Source: CAZYWA01 sp964650975 [NCBI: uncultured bacterium]
GTDB taxonomy: Bacteria > JADJOY01
DNA: 8,129 bases
Assembly: GCA_964650975.1 (NCBI GenBank)
Contig: CAZYWA010000366.1
Location: forward strand, 1 to 8,129
Direction of reading: 5' to 3'
The translations under genes and the position numbers were made by a program. Below, piece after piece: positions 1 through 6,315 of the stretch (position 1 is its first letter; each line of letters opens with the position of its first letter). The notes under the pieces are model-generated. The model saw only the letters and a program-made list of their open reading frames with translations, was not told the DNA's origin and searched no databases.

Positions 1-20
1 ACCGCCGCCCGCCCCGCCGA

Positions 21-62
21 CCGCGAGAGACCGTCGTTCCGGAGAGACGCGGTCTCTCGCGG
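21..62. terminator. Strong hairpin, likely terminator of the GH51 gene
   Basis: A perfect 13-bp inverted repeat (21-33 with 50-62) encloses a 16-nt loop. It lies about 50 bases beyond the stop of the minus-strand glycoside hydrolase gene, where a transcription terminator would sit. There is no T-tract on either strand, as is common for hairpin terminators in GC-rich genomes, so it may act in both directions or as an RNA 3'-end stabiliser. Within the loop, 42-48 can instead pair with 52-58 across a 3-nt loop, giving a competing 7-bp hairpin. That the hairpin exists is certain; its function is inferred from position. Confidence 0.6.
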
Positions 63-90
63 CCGCGGCGGGTGATCGCGACTACACGCT

Positions 91-109
91 GCGGCCGCGA
101 GAAGGCCGC
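91..109 (-). terminator. Short GC hairpin directly after the GH51 stop codon
   Basis: GCGGCC (91-96) pairs with GGCCGC (104-109) around a 7-nt loop, two bases beyond the TGA that ends the minus-strand glycoside hydrolase gene. It has only six GC pairs and no T run, so on its own it is a weak terminator candidate. It may assist the larger hairpin at 21-62 or be incidental in GC-rich DNA. Confidence 0.25.
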
Positions 110-110
110 G

Positions 111-3100
111 TCAGGTGCGGGCTTGGACGGCGAAGAAGTCGCTCGAGAGCGTTCCCGTTCCGGCCGACGGGATGTTCACCCGCGCCTTCACCTGGAAGGA
201 GCCGTTCACGAAGCGGGTGAGGTCGGTGGACTTCACGGACGCCCAGATCAGGCGGCTCGGGAAGTTGGTCGGGTCGGTGCGGTTCACCACCTCGACCCAG
301 GCCGACGCGCTCCAGTCCCAGAGCGAGAGGTGCACGGTCTTCGCCACCGCGTTCCAGGTTCCGTTGTAGTAGACGGCGACCACCGTCGGAGCGGCGGTCA
401 CGGGCAGCGTGAAGTCGGCCTCGAAGTCGACCGCGTTCGACGCCGCCGCGAGCGCGTAGTACGTGCCGTCGGCGAGCGCCAGCGCGGACGCGTTTCCGGA
501 CGGCGTACCGGTCGTGACGATCACGTTCGACGGTGTCGTCCACACCGGCGCGCTGCCCGGCATCGTGACCGGGTACACGTTCGAGAGACCCGATTCGCGT
601 CCGTCCGCGTCCACGGCCTTCACCGCGTACCGCAGCGTGTAGCCGCGCTCCGGCGTGGTGTCCTGGAAGTTGGTCGTGACCACCGGCGAGCTATTGAGCC
701 TCTCGCCGAACGGCCCGGATGCGATTCGGCTGCGGTACACGTTGTAGCCGGCGATCGATCCGCCGCCCGATGCCCACGAGAGGTTCACGTTGGCGCCGGC
801 GAGCGATGCCACCAGGCTCGAAGGTGCGCTCGGCGGGTTCGGGTTCGAGCCCGACTTGGGCAGCACCAGGAACACCACCGAGTGCGCGGGCAGCGTGTAG
901 CTGAACTGCGCCGCGACACCCGCGAGCGCCGACGTCACCGGTTGCACCTGCAGCGCACCGCCGCTCGAGTTGTCGATCTCGTTGTTGGAGCTCACGTCGG
1001 CGCCGTTGAGCACGATCTGCGTGCCCGACGCCGCGGGCGTGAAGCTGCCGAGATTGATCGCGACCGGGAAGGACGTGCTCTTGTGACGATTGACCAGCAT
1101 CAAGGTCAGCGAGTTGCCGCTCGACGAAAGCGCGGCGAGCGACTCGATGTAGTTGGGGATTTCGCGGTACCCGGACGCGATCGCGCCGCCCACCAGGAAT
1201 CCGTCGTCGGCGTCGAAGTGGTAGCCGTAGGGCGCCACCGTCGCGCGCACCACGTTGCCGCGCAGGTTCTGGCGCGCCAGCCCGAGCATGTAGCCGGACG
1301 GCCGGATGTGCGGATCGGTGCGTCCCAGCGCTTTCGAGACCGGATCGAACGCGACGCCTTCCACCGCACCCACGAACTGCTGCTGCCCGTAGAGCGGGAA
1401 GAAGTTCGCGAGGCCGACCCCGCCTTTCAGGAAGTTCGAGAGAAACACCGCGTTGGTGACGGCGGTCTTCTGGTCGTTGGGACGGGCGTCGATGCCGTAG
1501 ATCGTGTTCCACTCGGTGGCGTAGGGCGGGTGGCCGCCTTCGAGCGGCACGCGCTGGCCCAGGAACGTAGGCACCGCGTCGGGCGTACCGACCAGCGTCT
1601 CGTAGAAGAGGTCCGAGTTCGAGAGATCGAGCGAACCGCTGGCGGCGCCGGTGAAGTCGACGAGGCTGTCGACGTCGAGCTGGTTCGCGGAGGCGCCCGT
1701 GGCCTGCACCGTGAACGTGTGCGTTCCCGCGGTGAGGCCCGACACGGCCGCCTGCCACGTGGGATAGGTGTTCGTGGAGGAATTGAACGGCTGGTTGATC
1801 GATTGCGACCACTTGCTCACGCCGTCCACGAGCAGCGAGAGCGTGGGGTAAGACGCCGAAACGCCGTTCAGGCACGCCGCGCTGAACGTGAACGTGTAGC
1901 TGCCCGCGCTGGTCAGGTTCTGGCTGATCGAGACCGAGTTGTCCTTCTGGAAGATGAGCGAGAAGAACGGCGACGGCCCGTACGGGTGGTGAGCCCAGAA
2001 CCCGATGTTGGCTCCCGCGAGGTCTTCGACTCCCGAGCCGTTGTTCTGGTACCAGAGCAGCCGGTTGCCGAGGGTGTTGAAGAAGACGTCGTCCTGCGCG
2101 CCGAGAAGGAGCGTCGGATCGGTGGTGTGCATCGCGGTCGCGAAAGTGTTGAAGATGCCAGCGTAGGTCGCCGGGTTGGTCTGGACCACCTCGTTCCCGA
2201 TCTCCCAGGTATCGACGCCGTAAGGCTGGGTGTGACCGTTGGCCGCGCGCACCGCCGCCCAGTCGACACCGCCGTTCGCGTTCGTGCCGTTGGCCGGGTA
2301 GTTCGCGTACTCGATCCAGTCCTGCGCCACCGCCACCGCGGCCGGCTGGCCGAGCTTGGGCCGCGTGCACGAGTTGCTGCTGCTCGGGCCGTTCACGAGG
2401 CAGTCGATGTCGACGATCAGGTTCCCCTTGCCGCCCAGCTCCTCGGCGAGCGACAGCGCTTCGTCGGTGCCCACGGGCAGCCGCGACTGATCGAAGTAGC
2501 CGTCCGAGCGCCGCCCGGCGATGGGGCCGATGCCCTCGACCCAGTAGAGGCCGTTGGCCTGATCGCCACCCGGGTAGCGCAGCCGCGTCGGGCCGATCTG
2601 GTTCACCACCGGCAGGTAGCCGAACCACTTCGCCATCGCGGTCTGGTAGTCGGCGTCGGTGGCGAGGCTGTCGCTGACACCGTTGTCCGAGCCGAACATG
2701 TGCAGGCTCGAGCCGAAGGCGTCGGTGGGAATGGCCGCGACCGTGGTGGCCGGGTCGACCCGCATCGCCATGCTCACCGTGAACGAGCCGATCACTTCCG
2801 GGTTCACGAAGAGCGCCGGGCTTCCGTTGTAGTAAACGCCGACCTGCCCGCCGGTGAGGGACGAGCTGTCGGTCACGCTTCCCTGGACGTTGCCGCCGTA
2901 GCTCAGCGTGAAGGTGCTGGGCGAGGCGGCGTCGCGCTCGACCTGGAGCGTGATGTAGGTGTTCACGGGGACCGTCACCGCGGACGTGCCGCAGCCCCCC
3001 GGCGCCGTCAGGTTGCCGGTGCCGATCCGCGTGTATGTGGTGCCGTTGCTCTTCTGCAGCTCCCAGGTGGTGCCGCCGCTCTTCACGCGCAGCACGTAGT

Positions 3101-3542
3101 GGCTGCCGTTCGCCTGCCGGTTGAACACGATGCCCAGCCACACGCCCGAGGTGTTGGTGCGCGCGTTGGCCTTGTAGATGAAATTGGCCGGGCTCGAGAG
3201 CGTGAGATCGGTGAGCTGCGAGATCTTGTCGGCGGCCGAGCTGTCGGAGTTCTCGTAGACCGTGGTGTTCCCCACGGGGCGGCTGCCGTCGGTGAAGGCC
3301 TGCCAGGTTCCCGCGGCCGTGCCGATGCCCTGCCAGTAGGCCTCTTTCCCGTCCTCGAAGGAGATCAGCGCGTCGGCGCCGGTCACCGCCGACGAGGCGC
3401 GACGATCGAAGCGTCCCGCGACGAGCGCCAGCACGCAGGCCGCAGCCAGGAGTGCGGGCAGCGCGAGCATGCCGATGCGAATGCGGCCGAGCGACCACTT
3501 CGAGGTCGAGTATCGGAGCGCGGCGTTGGGAGTGGATCGCAT
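111..3542 (-). CDS. Secreted multidomain GH51-type glycoside hydrolase (alpha-L-arabinofuranosidase-like)
   Basis: This is a 1143-residue exported enzyme predicted to cleave alpha-L-arabinofuranosyl or related linkages in plant-type polysaccharides outside the cell. Start: ATG at 3542, with GGAG five bases upstream; the next Met (residue 25) has no ribosome binding site. Residues 1-21 are basic, followed by a hydrophobic segment (about 22-43) acting as signal peptide or anchor. Domains: concanavalin/LamG-like sandwich (about 57-256); GH-A barrel from about 258, with RYPGG (322-326) followed by a GLYWVEGIGP stretch, 'RAANG' and WEIGNE ending at E451 (predicted acid/base), HHPY (518-521), and TEWN with E677 (predicted nucleophile); a beta-sandwich ending around H887; fibronectin type III (about 903-995); and a C-terminal beta-rich module (996-1143). 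A jelly-roll-like insert (about 535-632) separates the two catalytic glutamates by 226 residues, against roughly 120 in single-domain GH51 enzymes. GH51 is well supported by the motifs; the exact substrate is not, and another clan GH-A specificity is possible. Confidence 0.85.
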   Translation of the reverse strand: MRSTPNAALRYSTSKWSLGRIRIGMLALPALLAAACVLALVAGRFDRRASSAVTGADALISFEDGKEAYWQGIGTAAGTWQAFTDGSRPVGNTTVYENSDSSAADKISQLTDLTLSSPANFIYKANARTNTSGVWLGIVFNRQANGSHYVLRVKSGGTTWELQKSNGTTYTRIGTGNLTAPGGCGTSAVTVPVNTYITLQVERDAASPSTFTLSYGGNVQGSVTDSSSLTGGQVGVYYNGSPALFVNPEVIGSFTVSMAMRVDPATTVAAIPTDAFGSSLHMFGSDNGVSDSLATDADYQTAMAKWFGYLPVVNQIGPTRLRYPGGDQANGLYWVEGIGPIAGRRSDGYFDQSRLPVGTDEALSLAEELGGKGNLIVDIDCLVNGPSSSNSCTRPKLGQPAAVAVAQDWIEYANYPANGTNANGGVDWAAVRAANGHTQPYGVDTWEIGNEVVQTNPATYAGIFNTFATAMHTTDPTLLLGAQDDVFFNTLGNRLLWYQNNGSGVEDLAGANIGFWAHHPYGPSPFFSLIFQKDNSVSISQNLTSAGSYTFTFSAACLNGVSASYPTLSLLVDGVSKWSQSINQPFNSSTNTYPTWQAAVSGLTAGTHTFTVQATGASANQLDVDSLVDFTGAASGSLDLSNSDLFYETLVGTPDAVPTFLGQRVPLEGGHPPYATEWNTIYGIDARPNDQKTAVTNAVFLSNFLKGGVGLANFFPLYGQQQFVGAVEGVAFDPVSKALGRTDPHIRPSGYMLGLARQNLRGNVVRATVAPYGYHFDADDGFLVGGAIASGYREIPNYIESLAALSSSGNSLTLMLVNRHKSTSFPVAINLGSFTPAASGTQIVLNGADVSSNNEIDNSSGGALQVQPVTSALAGVAAQFSYTLPAHSVVFLVLPKSGSNPNPPSAPSSLVASLAGANVNLSWASGGGSIAGYNVYRSRIASGPFGERLNSSPVVTTNFQDTTPERGYTLRYAVKAVDADGRESGLSNVYPVTMPGSAPVWTTPSNVIVTTGTPSGNASALALADGTYYALAAASNAVDFEADFTLPVTAAPTVVAVYYNGTWNAVAKTVHLSLWDWSASAWVEVVNRTDPTNFPSRLIWASVKSTDLTRFVNGSFQVKARVNIPSAGTGTLSSDFFAVQART

Positions 3543-3657
3543 GGATTCTCCGAGGGGGGTCGGGGTTGAGGCGAGGTGTGGCGCGGGCCCTCCGCCCCGG
3601 GGTCCGCGCAGCGTCGCCGCTCGGAACGAAGTTGGGGCTGGTGGGTCTGGCTGTCGA

Positions 3658-3691
3658 GAGCTACCCGTGGGCCTGACTGCCGGGAGCTACC
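3658..3691. repeat. Direct repeat GAGCTACC x2
   Basis: GAGCTACC occurs at 3658-3665 and again at 3684-3691, 26 bases apart start to start. Further CTACC/CCTACC elements follow immediately (about 3687-3702). The pair sits about 115-150 bases upstream of the GH51 start codon, where an activator or repressor site for that gene would be expected. An eight-base repeat can arise by chance, so a regulatory role is only suggested. Confidence 0.3.
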
Positions 3692-3811
3692 TACAACCTA
3701 CCGCCCAACCCGAAGGAACGCGAATCCAACGTCCGTGGGGGGGCCGGCCGGCGACAATCGCATGGCTTCCGCGTGCTGACCCGCTTCTGAACACCCCGAC
3801 TCGACGCACAA

Positions 3812-3849
3812 TGCGACAGGTGTCGCACCGTGCGCCGCGAAGTGCGACA
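3812..3849. promoter_or_regulatory. Perfect 16-bp dyad operator plus third half-site
   Basis: TGCGACA (3812-3818), two bases, then TGTCGCA (3821-3827) forms a perfect palindrome with 7-bp arms. A third TGCGACA, in the same orientation as the left arm, lies at 3843-3849, 31 bases (about three helical turns) from the first. The two-base centre is too small for a good RNA hairpin, so a dimeric DNA-binding protein is the likelier reader. A weak -35/-10 pair (TTCTGA at 3785, CACAAT at 3807) would place the start point inside the dyad, consistent with repression of plus-strand transcription, but those boxes are poor. The regulator is unknown. Confidence 0.5.
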
Positions 3850-3875
3850 GCCGGTGAGGGGTTTCACCGGCTTTT
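3849..3875 (+). terminator. Terminator-like hairpin with short T run in the 5' region of the propeller gene
   Basis: A perfect 9-bp stem (3849-3857 with 3864-3872) with a 6-nt loop is followed by TTTT (3872-3875, the first T being the last paired base). On the plus strand this has the shape of an intrinsic terminator; on the minus strand no T run follows. No plus-strand gene precedes it, since the GH51 gene runs the other way. It could end a short plus-strand RNA from the divergent promoter, attenuate the downstream gene, or be left over from a lost gene. It begins on the last base of the third TGCGACA half-site. Confidence 0.5.
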
Positions 3876-3910
3876 CCAAGCCACACGGCCTGGGACGGTC
3901 TTCTGCGTTC

Positions 3911-3924
3911 GGCGCTGTCCTTGC
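3911..3924 (+). promoter_or_regulatory. Possible sigma-54 promoter core
   Basis: GG at 3911-3912 and GC at 3923-3924 are separated by exactly ten bases, the spacing of the -24/-12 elements of sigma-54 promoters. The -12 side reads TTGCAT, a good match, while the -24 side (CGGCGCT) matches only partly. It would start transcription near 3936, giving a leader of about 190 nt before the propeller gene at 4126. GG-N10-GC is frequent by chance in GC-rich DNA, so this is a weak call. Confidence 0.2.
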
Positions 3925-4125
3925 ATTTCGCGATGGCCCGCGCCACTCGCGGCGGGCGGGCTGCGGCTCGGTCTTCGATCCGCGTCCGGTGGAATCCACG
4001 CCTCCGGTCGTCGCTTGAGCCGCACCCAATCGGCACGGCGAGCCAGCGTTCGACGATACCGCCGGCGCCACTGCGGCGGCCGGCGTCACGGGAAATCGAC
4101 GAATCCGCGCAGGCGAGAGGTCCCC

Positions 4126-5508
4126 ATGTCCAGAGTCTTCGTGCACGGTCTGATCGCCCTCGCGCTCACGCCGCTTCTGCTCGGGTCCTCGGAATGTCAG
4201 CCGGTCGTGCTTTTCACCCAGTCCTATGGTGGCCCGGGAACTCAGCAAGGGACCGCCATCGCGACGTCGGACGGTGACTACCTGATCGGCGGTACGACGT
4301 CGGCCACCGCGTCGACGTCCGATCTACTCTTCATCAAGACCGACGCGCATGGGAACCAGATCTGGTCGCGCTCGGTCGATGGCGGCGGGTTCGAAACGCT
4401 TCGCTCGTTCCGCCAGGTTTCGGACGGCGGGTTCCTGGCGCTCGGCACGACCCAAGCGTCGAGCACCGCGTCTTCCGACGTCTATCTCGTCAAGCTCGCT
4501 GCGGATGGCGGCGTGCTGTGGGCGCACTCCTTCGGAGGATCGGCGAGCGAAGATCCCGCGGGCTTCGTCGAGATGCCCTGGGGGTATGCGATTGCCGCCT
4601 CCACGATGTCGTACGGGCCAGACGCGGTCGAAGTCTGGCTCTTGCGCGTCGGCTTCGACGGGCAGCTCCTCAAGGCGCGTGTACTGACTCAGCCTGGCGG
4701 AGGAAGCGCGAGCGGAATCGCGCCCACGCCGGACGGGGGGTTGGTCATCGTCGGGACGAACGGCCAGGGGCCGTCCAACACACACGGCGAGGTATTTCAC
4801 CTCGAGGCGAGCGGCGCCGAGGACTGGCAGGAAGCGCTCGCCGAATTCTCGGCCGCGGACGCGGTGGTGGTCGCGCCCGATGGTTCGATCGTCGTGGGCG
4901 GATCCAGTGATGCCACCGGCTGCACGTACTACTACTGTTATGACTCGGGCCACATCGCCGAGCTCGACGCCGGTGGACGCATCCTGTGGCAGCAAACCGA
5001 GCAGGTCCCGCGTTCTTTCCACGGGGACGGGTTGGCCAAATGGATCTGGGATTCCAGCCATACGATTCTGGTCGAGGATGGTGGGACCATCGTGGAGAAT
5101 CGCGCCTGGGAAGGCATGGACGGGAGCGGAATCATGATCTACAGCCTGCCGGAGATTCGACGGTATTCGGCAGCCGGGGCCCTGGTCAACGACCAGCTTC
5201 TTCCGGAGGTCGATGTTTCCAGTGGTTACGGCGATCCGTTCTTGTACGCAAGCGCGCTCGTGCCGACTGGGTACGGCGAATTCGCGATCACGTTGTTCGA
5301 GGACTCACCCAAGGACGACGGCACCCATCAGCCCACCTTCTTCAAGCTCGGTTCCGACTTCCACACCGAGACGTCGGTCGCGATCCCGTGGCTCACGCCC
5401 GTTTCGGTGGCCGCGACGAGCGACGGTGGCTTCCTCGTCTCGGGAGGAGAACCGGACGTGACGCTCGTGAAGATGGGCCCGAACGGCGAGACCGCGCAGG
5501 CTCCGTAG
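4126..5508 (+). CDS. Exported beta-propeller repeat protein, function unknown
   Basis: A 460-residue exported protein made almost entirely of about eight repeats of roughly 50 residues. Each follows the pattern 'DGG(Y/F)L..GG(T/S)' strand, a 'D.yLvK' strand, then 'G....W'. Repeat cores fall near residues 48, 100, 150, 202, 251, 318, 383 and 432. This is the SBBP/kelch-like beta-propeller style frequent in secreted bacterial proteins, used for binding rather than catalysis. Start: ATG at 4126 with an AGAGG five bases upstream, opening on a signal peptide (hydrophobic about 8-20). C24 follows 'GSSE', a poor lipobox because Glu occupies -1, so lipidation is uncertain. A TGCTYYYC loop (265-271) could form a disulfide. 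The frame stays open upstream to 3469, but that stretch lacks protein character. Third codon positions look less GC-rich than in neighbouring genes. No partner or ligand can be named. Confidence 0.85.
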   Translation: MSRVFVHGLIALALTPLLLGSSECQPVVLFTQSYGGPGTQQGTAIATSDGDYLIGGTTSATASTSDLLFIKTDAHGNQIWSRSVDGGGFETLRSFRQVSDGGFLALGTTQASSTASSDVYLVKLAADGGVLWAHSFGGSASEDPAGFVEMPWGYAIAASTMSYGPDAVEVWLLRVGFDGQLLKARVLTQPGGGSASGIAPTPDGGLVIVGTNGQGPSNTHGEVFHLEASGAEDWQEALAEFSAADAVVVAPDGSIVVGGSSDATGCTYYYCYDSGHIAELDAGGRILWQQTEQVPRSFHGDGLAKWIWDSSHTILVEDGGTIVENRAWEGMDGSGIMIYSLPEIRRYSAAGALVNDQLLPEVDVSSGYGDPFLYASALVPTGYGEFAITLFEDSPKDDGTHQPTFFKLGSDFHTETSVAIPWLTPVSVAATSDGGFLVSGGEPDVTLVKMGPNGETAQAP

Positions 5509-5510
5509 CA

Positions 5511-5549
5511 GGCCGACCGGCACCGGCCGCCCCGCGCGGTCAGCGCGCG
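5511..5549. terminator. Convergent-gene junction with two GC hairpins
   Basis: The propeller gene (plus) and the membrane-protein gene (minus) end 31 bases apart. Two short inverted repeats occupy the junction: GGCCG (5511-5515) with CGGCC (5524-5528), and CGCGCG (5533-5538) with CGCGCG (5544-5549), the latter overlapping the minus-strand stop codon. Neither has a T run. Position favours a shared bidirectional terminator, but the stems are short and GC hairpins are frequent here by chance. Confidence 0.3.
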
Positions 5550-6109
5550 CTGGCCAGCCAGATGAGCGCCGACGCCAGCGCGATGGCGCTGACCGGTAAG
5601 AGGACCACGGCCGAGCCGCCGGTTCCGCGCCACGCGCGGCGCAGCTCGTGGGCCACGAAGAGAGCGGCGCTCGCGACGCTGATCGGCAGGACGGCGGCGC
5701 TCAGGGCCGGTGTGAGAAGGGGTGGCGTCGTCAGCACCGCCGTCACGAGCAGCCCGGCGGCGACCGCCAACCCGTTGGTGGCGAGGATGCCCGCGGTTCG
5801 ATCGAGCCAATTCGCGCGAAATCCCGCCTTTCCGTCGTCTCGAAGCAGGCGCAGCTCCTCCGCGAAGAGCGTCAAGGACACGGCTTCGAGCGGCCCGACC
5901 AGTGCCCATCCGTCGCTCACGCGGACGCGAAGCAGGCGCGCGCCGGGCAGATCGCCGACCAGCTCGACTCGAGGTGGATTCGCGAGCGTCCAGGTTCGGC
6001 TCGCGCCGTCGGGGGTGCGTTCCTCGAGGAGTGCCTCGCGATCGGCCGGATCGTACGGGCCGACGGCGAGCACCGGCGAGGCGAGCACGGCGTCGTCGAG
6101 CGCGGCCAT
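5540..6109 (-). CDS. Hypothetical membrane protein with three C-terminal transmembrane helices
   Basis: A 189-residue protein I do not recognise. Residues 1-105 look like a soluble domain with beta-strand-like stretches ('RTWTLANPPRVEL', 'LLRVRVSDG') and a short charged helix (about 82-95). It is followed by three hydrophobic helices at about 106-127, 131-153 and 165-186, the second ending in a basic HELRRAWR stretch. There is no signal peptide, so the N-terminal domain probably faces the cytoplasm if the positive-inside rule holds. The start is supported by AAGGA five bases before the ATG at 6109. It is convergent with the propeller gene and divergent from the beta-helix gene, so it is probably transcribed alone. 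It may be a lineage-specific membrane protein; no enzymatic motif is visible. It is the only gene in the window without an evident extracellular product. Confidence 0.7.
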   Translation of the reverse strand: MAALDDAVLASPVLAVGPYDPADREALLEERTPDGASRTWTLANPPRVELVGDLPGARLLRVRVSDGWALVGPLEAVSLTLFAEELRLLRDDGKAGFRANWLDRTAGILATNGLAVAAGLLVTAVLTTPPLLTPALSAAVLPISVASAALFVAHELRRAWRGTGGSAVVLLPVSAIALASALIWLASAR

Positions 6110-6189
6110 CGGCTTCCTTCCCTAGCACGATTCCATTCGACCGGCGGGAGGACGGGGCGCTTGGTTGTGTCTCACTTTGCCCAGATGGA

Positions 6190-6236
6190 CCGGCTCGAGC
6201 GACGGACGGCCACCGGACGGCCGGCGCTCGAGCTGG
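6190..6236. promoter_or_regulatory. 47-base imperfect hairpin with nested inner stem
   Basis: An outer 12-bp stem (6190-6201 with 6225-6236, one G.U pair) surrounds an inner 5-bp stem (6207-6211 with 6219-6223) and a 7-base loop. The outer arms both contain the palindromic octamer GCTCGAGC (6193-6200 and 6226-6233), so each arm is also a potential protein-binding dyad. It lies between divergent start codons, 80 bases from the membrane-protein gene and 173 from the beta-helix gene, too far upstream of both to be a terminator of either. It could be a regulator-binding cluster or a structured leader element. Confidence 0.4.
6204..6222. repeat. Helically phased direct repeat GGACGGCC x2
   Basis: GGACGGCC occurs at 6204-6211 and 6215-6222, 11 bases apart start to start, close to one DNA turn, so both copies face the same side of the helix. 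The pair fills the loop of the hairpin at 6190-6236 and is flanked symmetrically by the GCTCGAGC octamers. This arrangement is typical of tandem regulator sites; the binding protein is unknown. Confidence 0.35.
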
Positions 6237-6315
6237 AGATCGGCGAACTGCGACACCACCCCGTGCTTCCGCCCGGCCGGGGAAAACCGGAACGCTACAC
6301 CATCAATCGATCGAC

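Larger units (their letters stand above)
3543..4125. other. Divergent intergenic region between GH51 and propeller genes
   Basis: These 583 bases separate two divergently transcribed genes and should hold both promoters. Several short open frames cross the stretch, but none has a credible ribosome binding site or recognisable protein. An in-frame upstream extension of the propeller gene would put its signal peptide more than 200 residues inside the protein, so this DNA is treated as non-coding. It contains paired GAGCTACC motifs, a perfect 16-bp dyad with an extra half-site, a terminator-like hairpin and a possible sigma-54 core, each listed separately. The last part, 3930-4120, is GC-rich with nothing I can identify firmly. 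Confidence 0.7.

Noticed and set aside
26-46. Possible lipobox (LAAAC) in the GH51 signal segment, protein residues 32-36
   Set aside because: The Cys sits in the middle of the hydrophobic stretch with further hydrophobic residues after it, unlike a lipoprotein cleavage site. The coordinates given here are protein residue numbers; the DNA is near 3430-3450 on the minus strand.
72-3569. Very long plus-strand open frame (1165 codons) opposite the GH51 gene
   Set aside because: It is rich in Arg, Val, Gly and Ala with no domain, and mirrors a minus-strand gene with clear GH51 motifs and a ribosome binding site. Long antisense frames are expected opposite GC-rich genes.
3989-4121. Cobalamin-riboswitch-like fragments (GGTGGAATCC near 3989, GCCACTG near 4067, GGGAA near 4090, then a GCAGGCGAGAGG stretch)
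   Set aside because: Individual pieces resemble B12-box elements, but the order and spacing do not build a complete core, and the downstream gene is not a transport or corrin gene. A covariance-model search for the cobalamin riboswitch family would settle it: a significant hit would overturn this rejection.
3469-4125. N-terminal extension of the propeller gene to an upstream ATG at 3469
   Set aside because: The extension overlaps the GH51 start, lacks protein-like composition and would bury a good signal peptide 219 residues inside the protein. The ATG at 4126 has a ribosome binding site.
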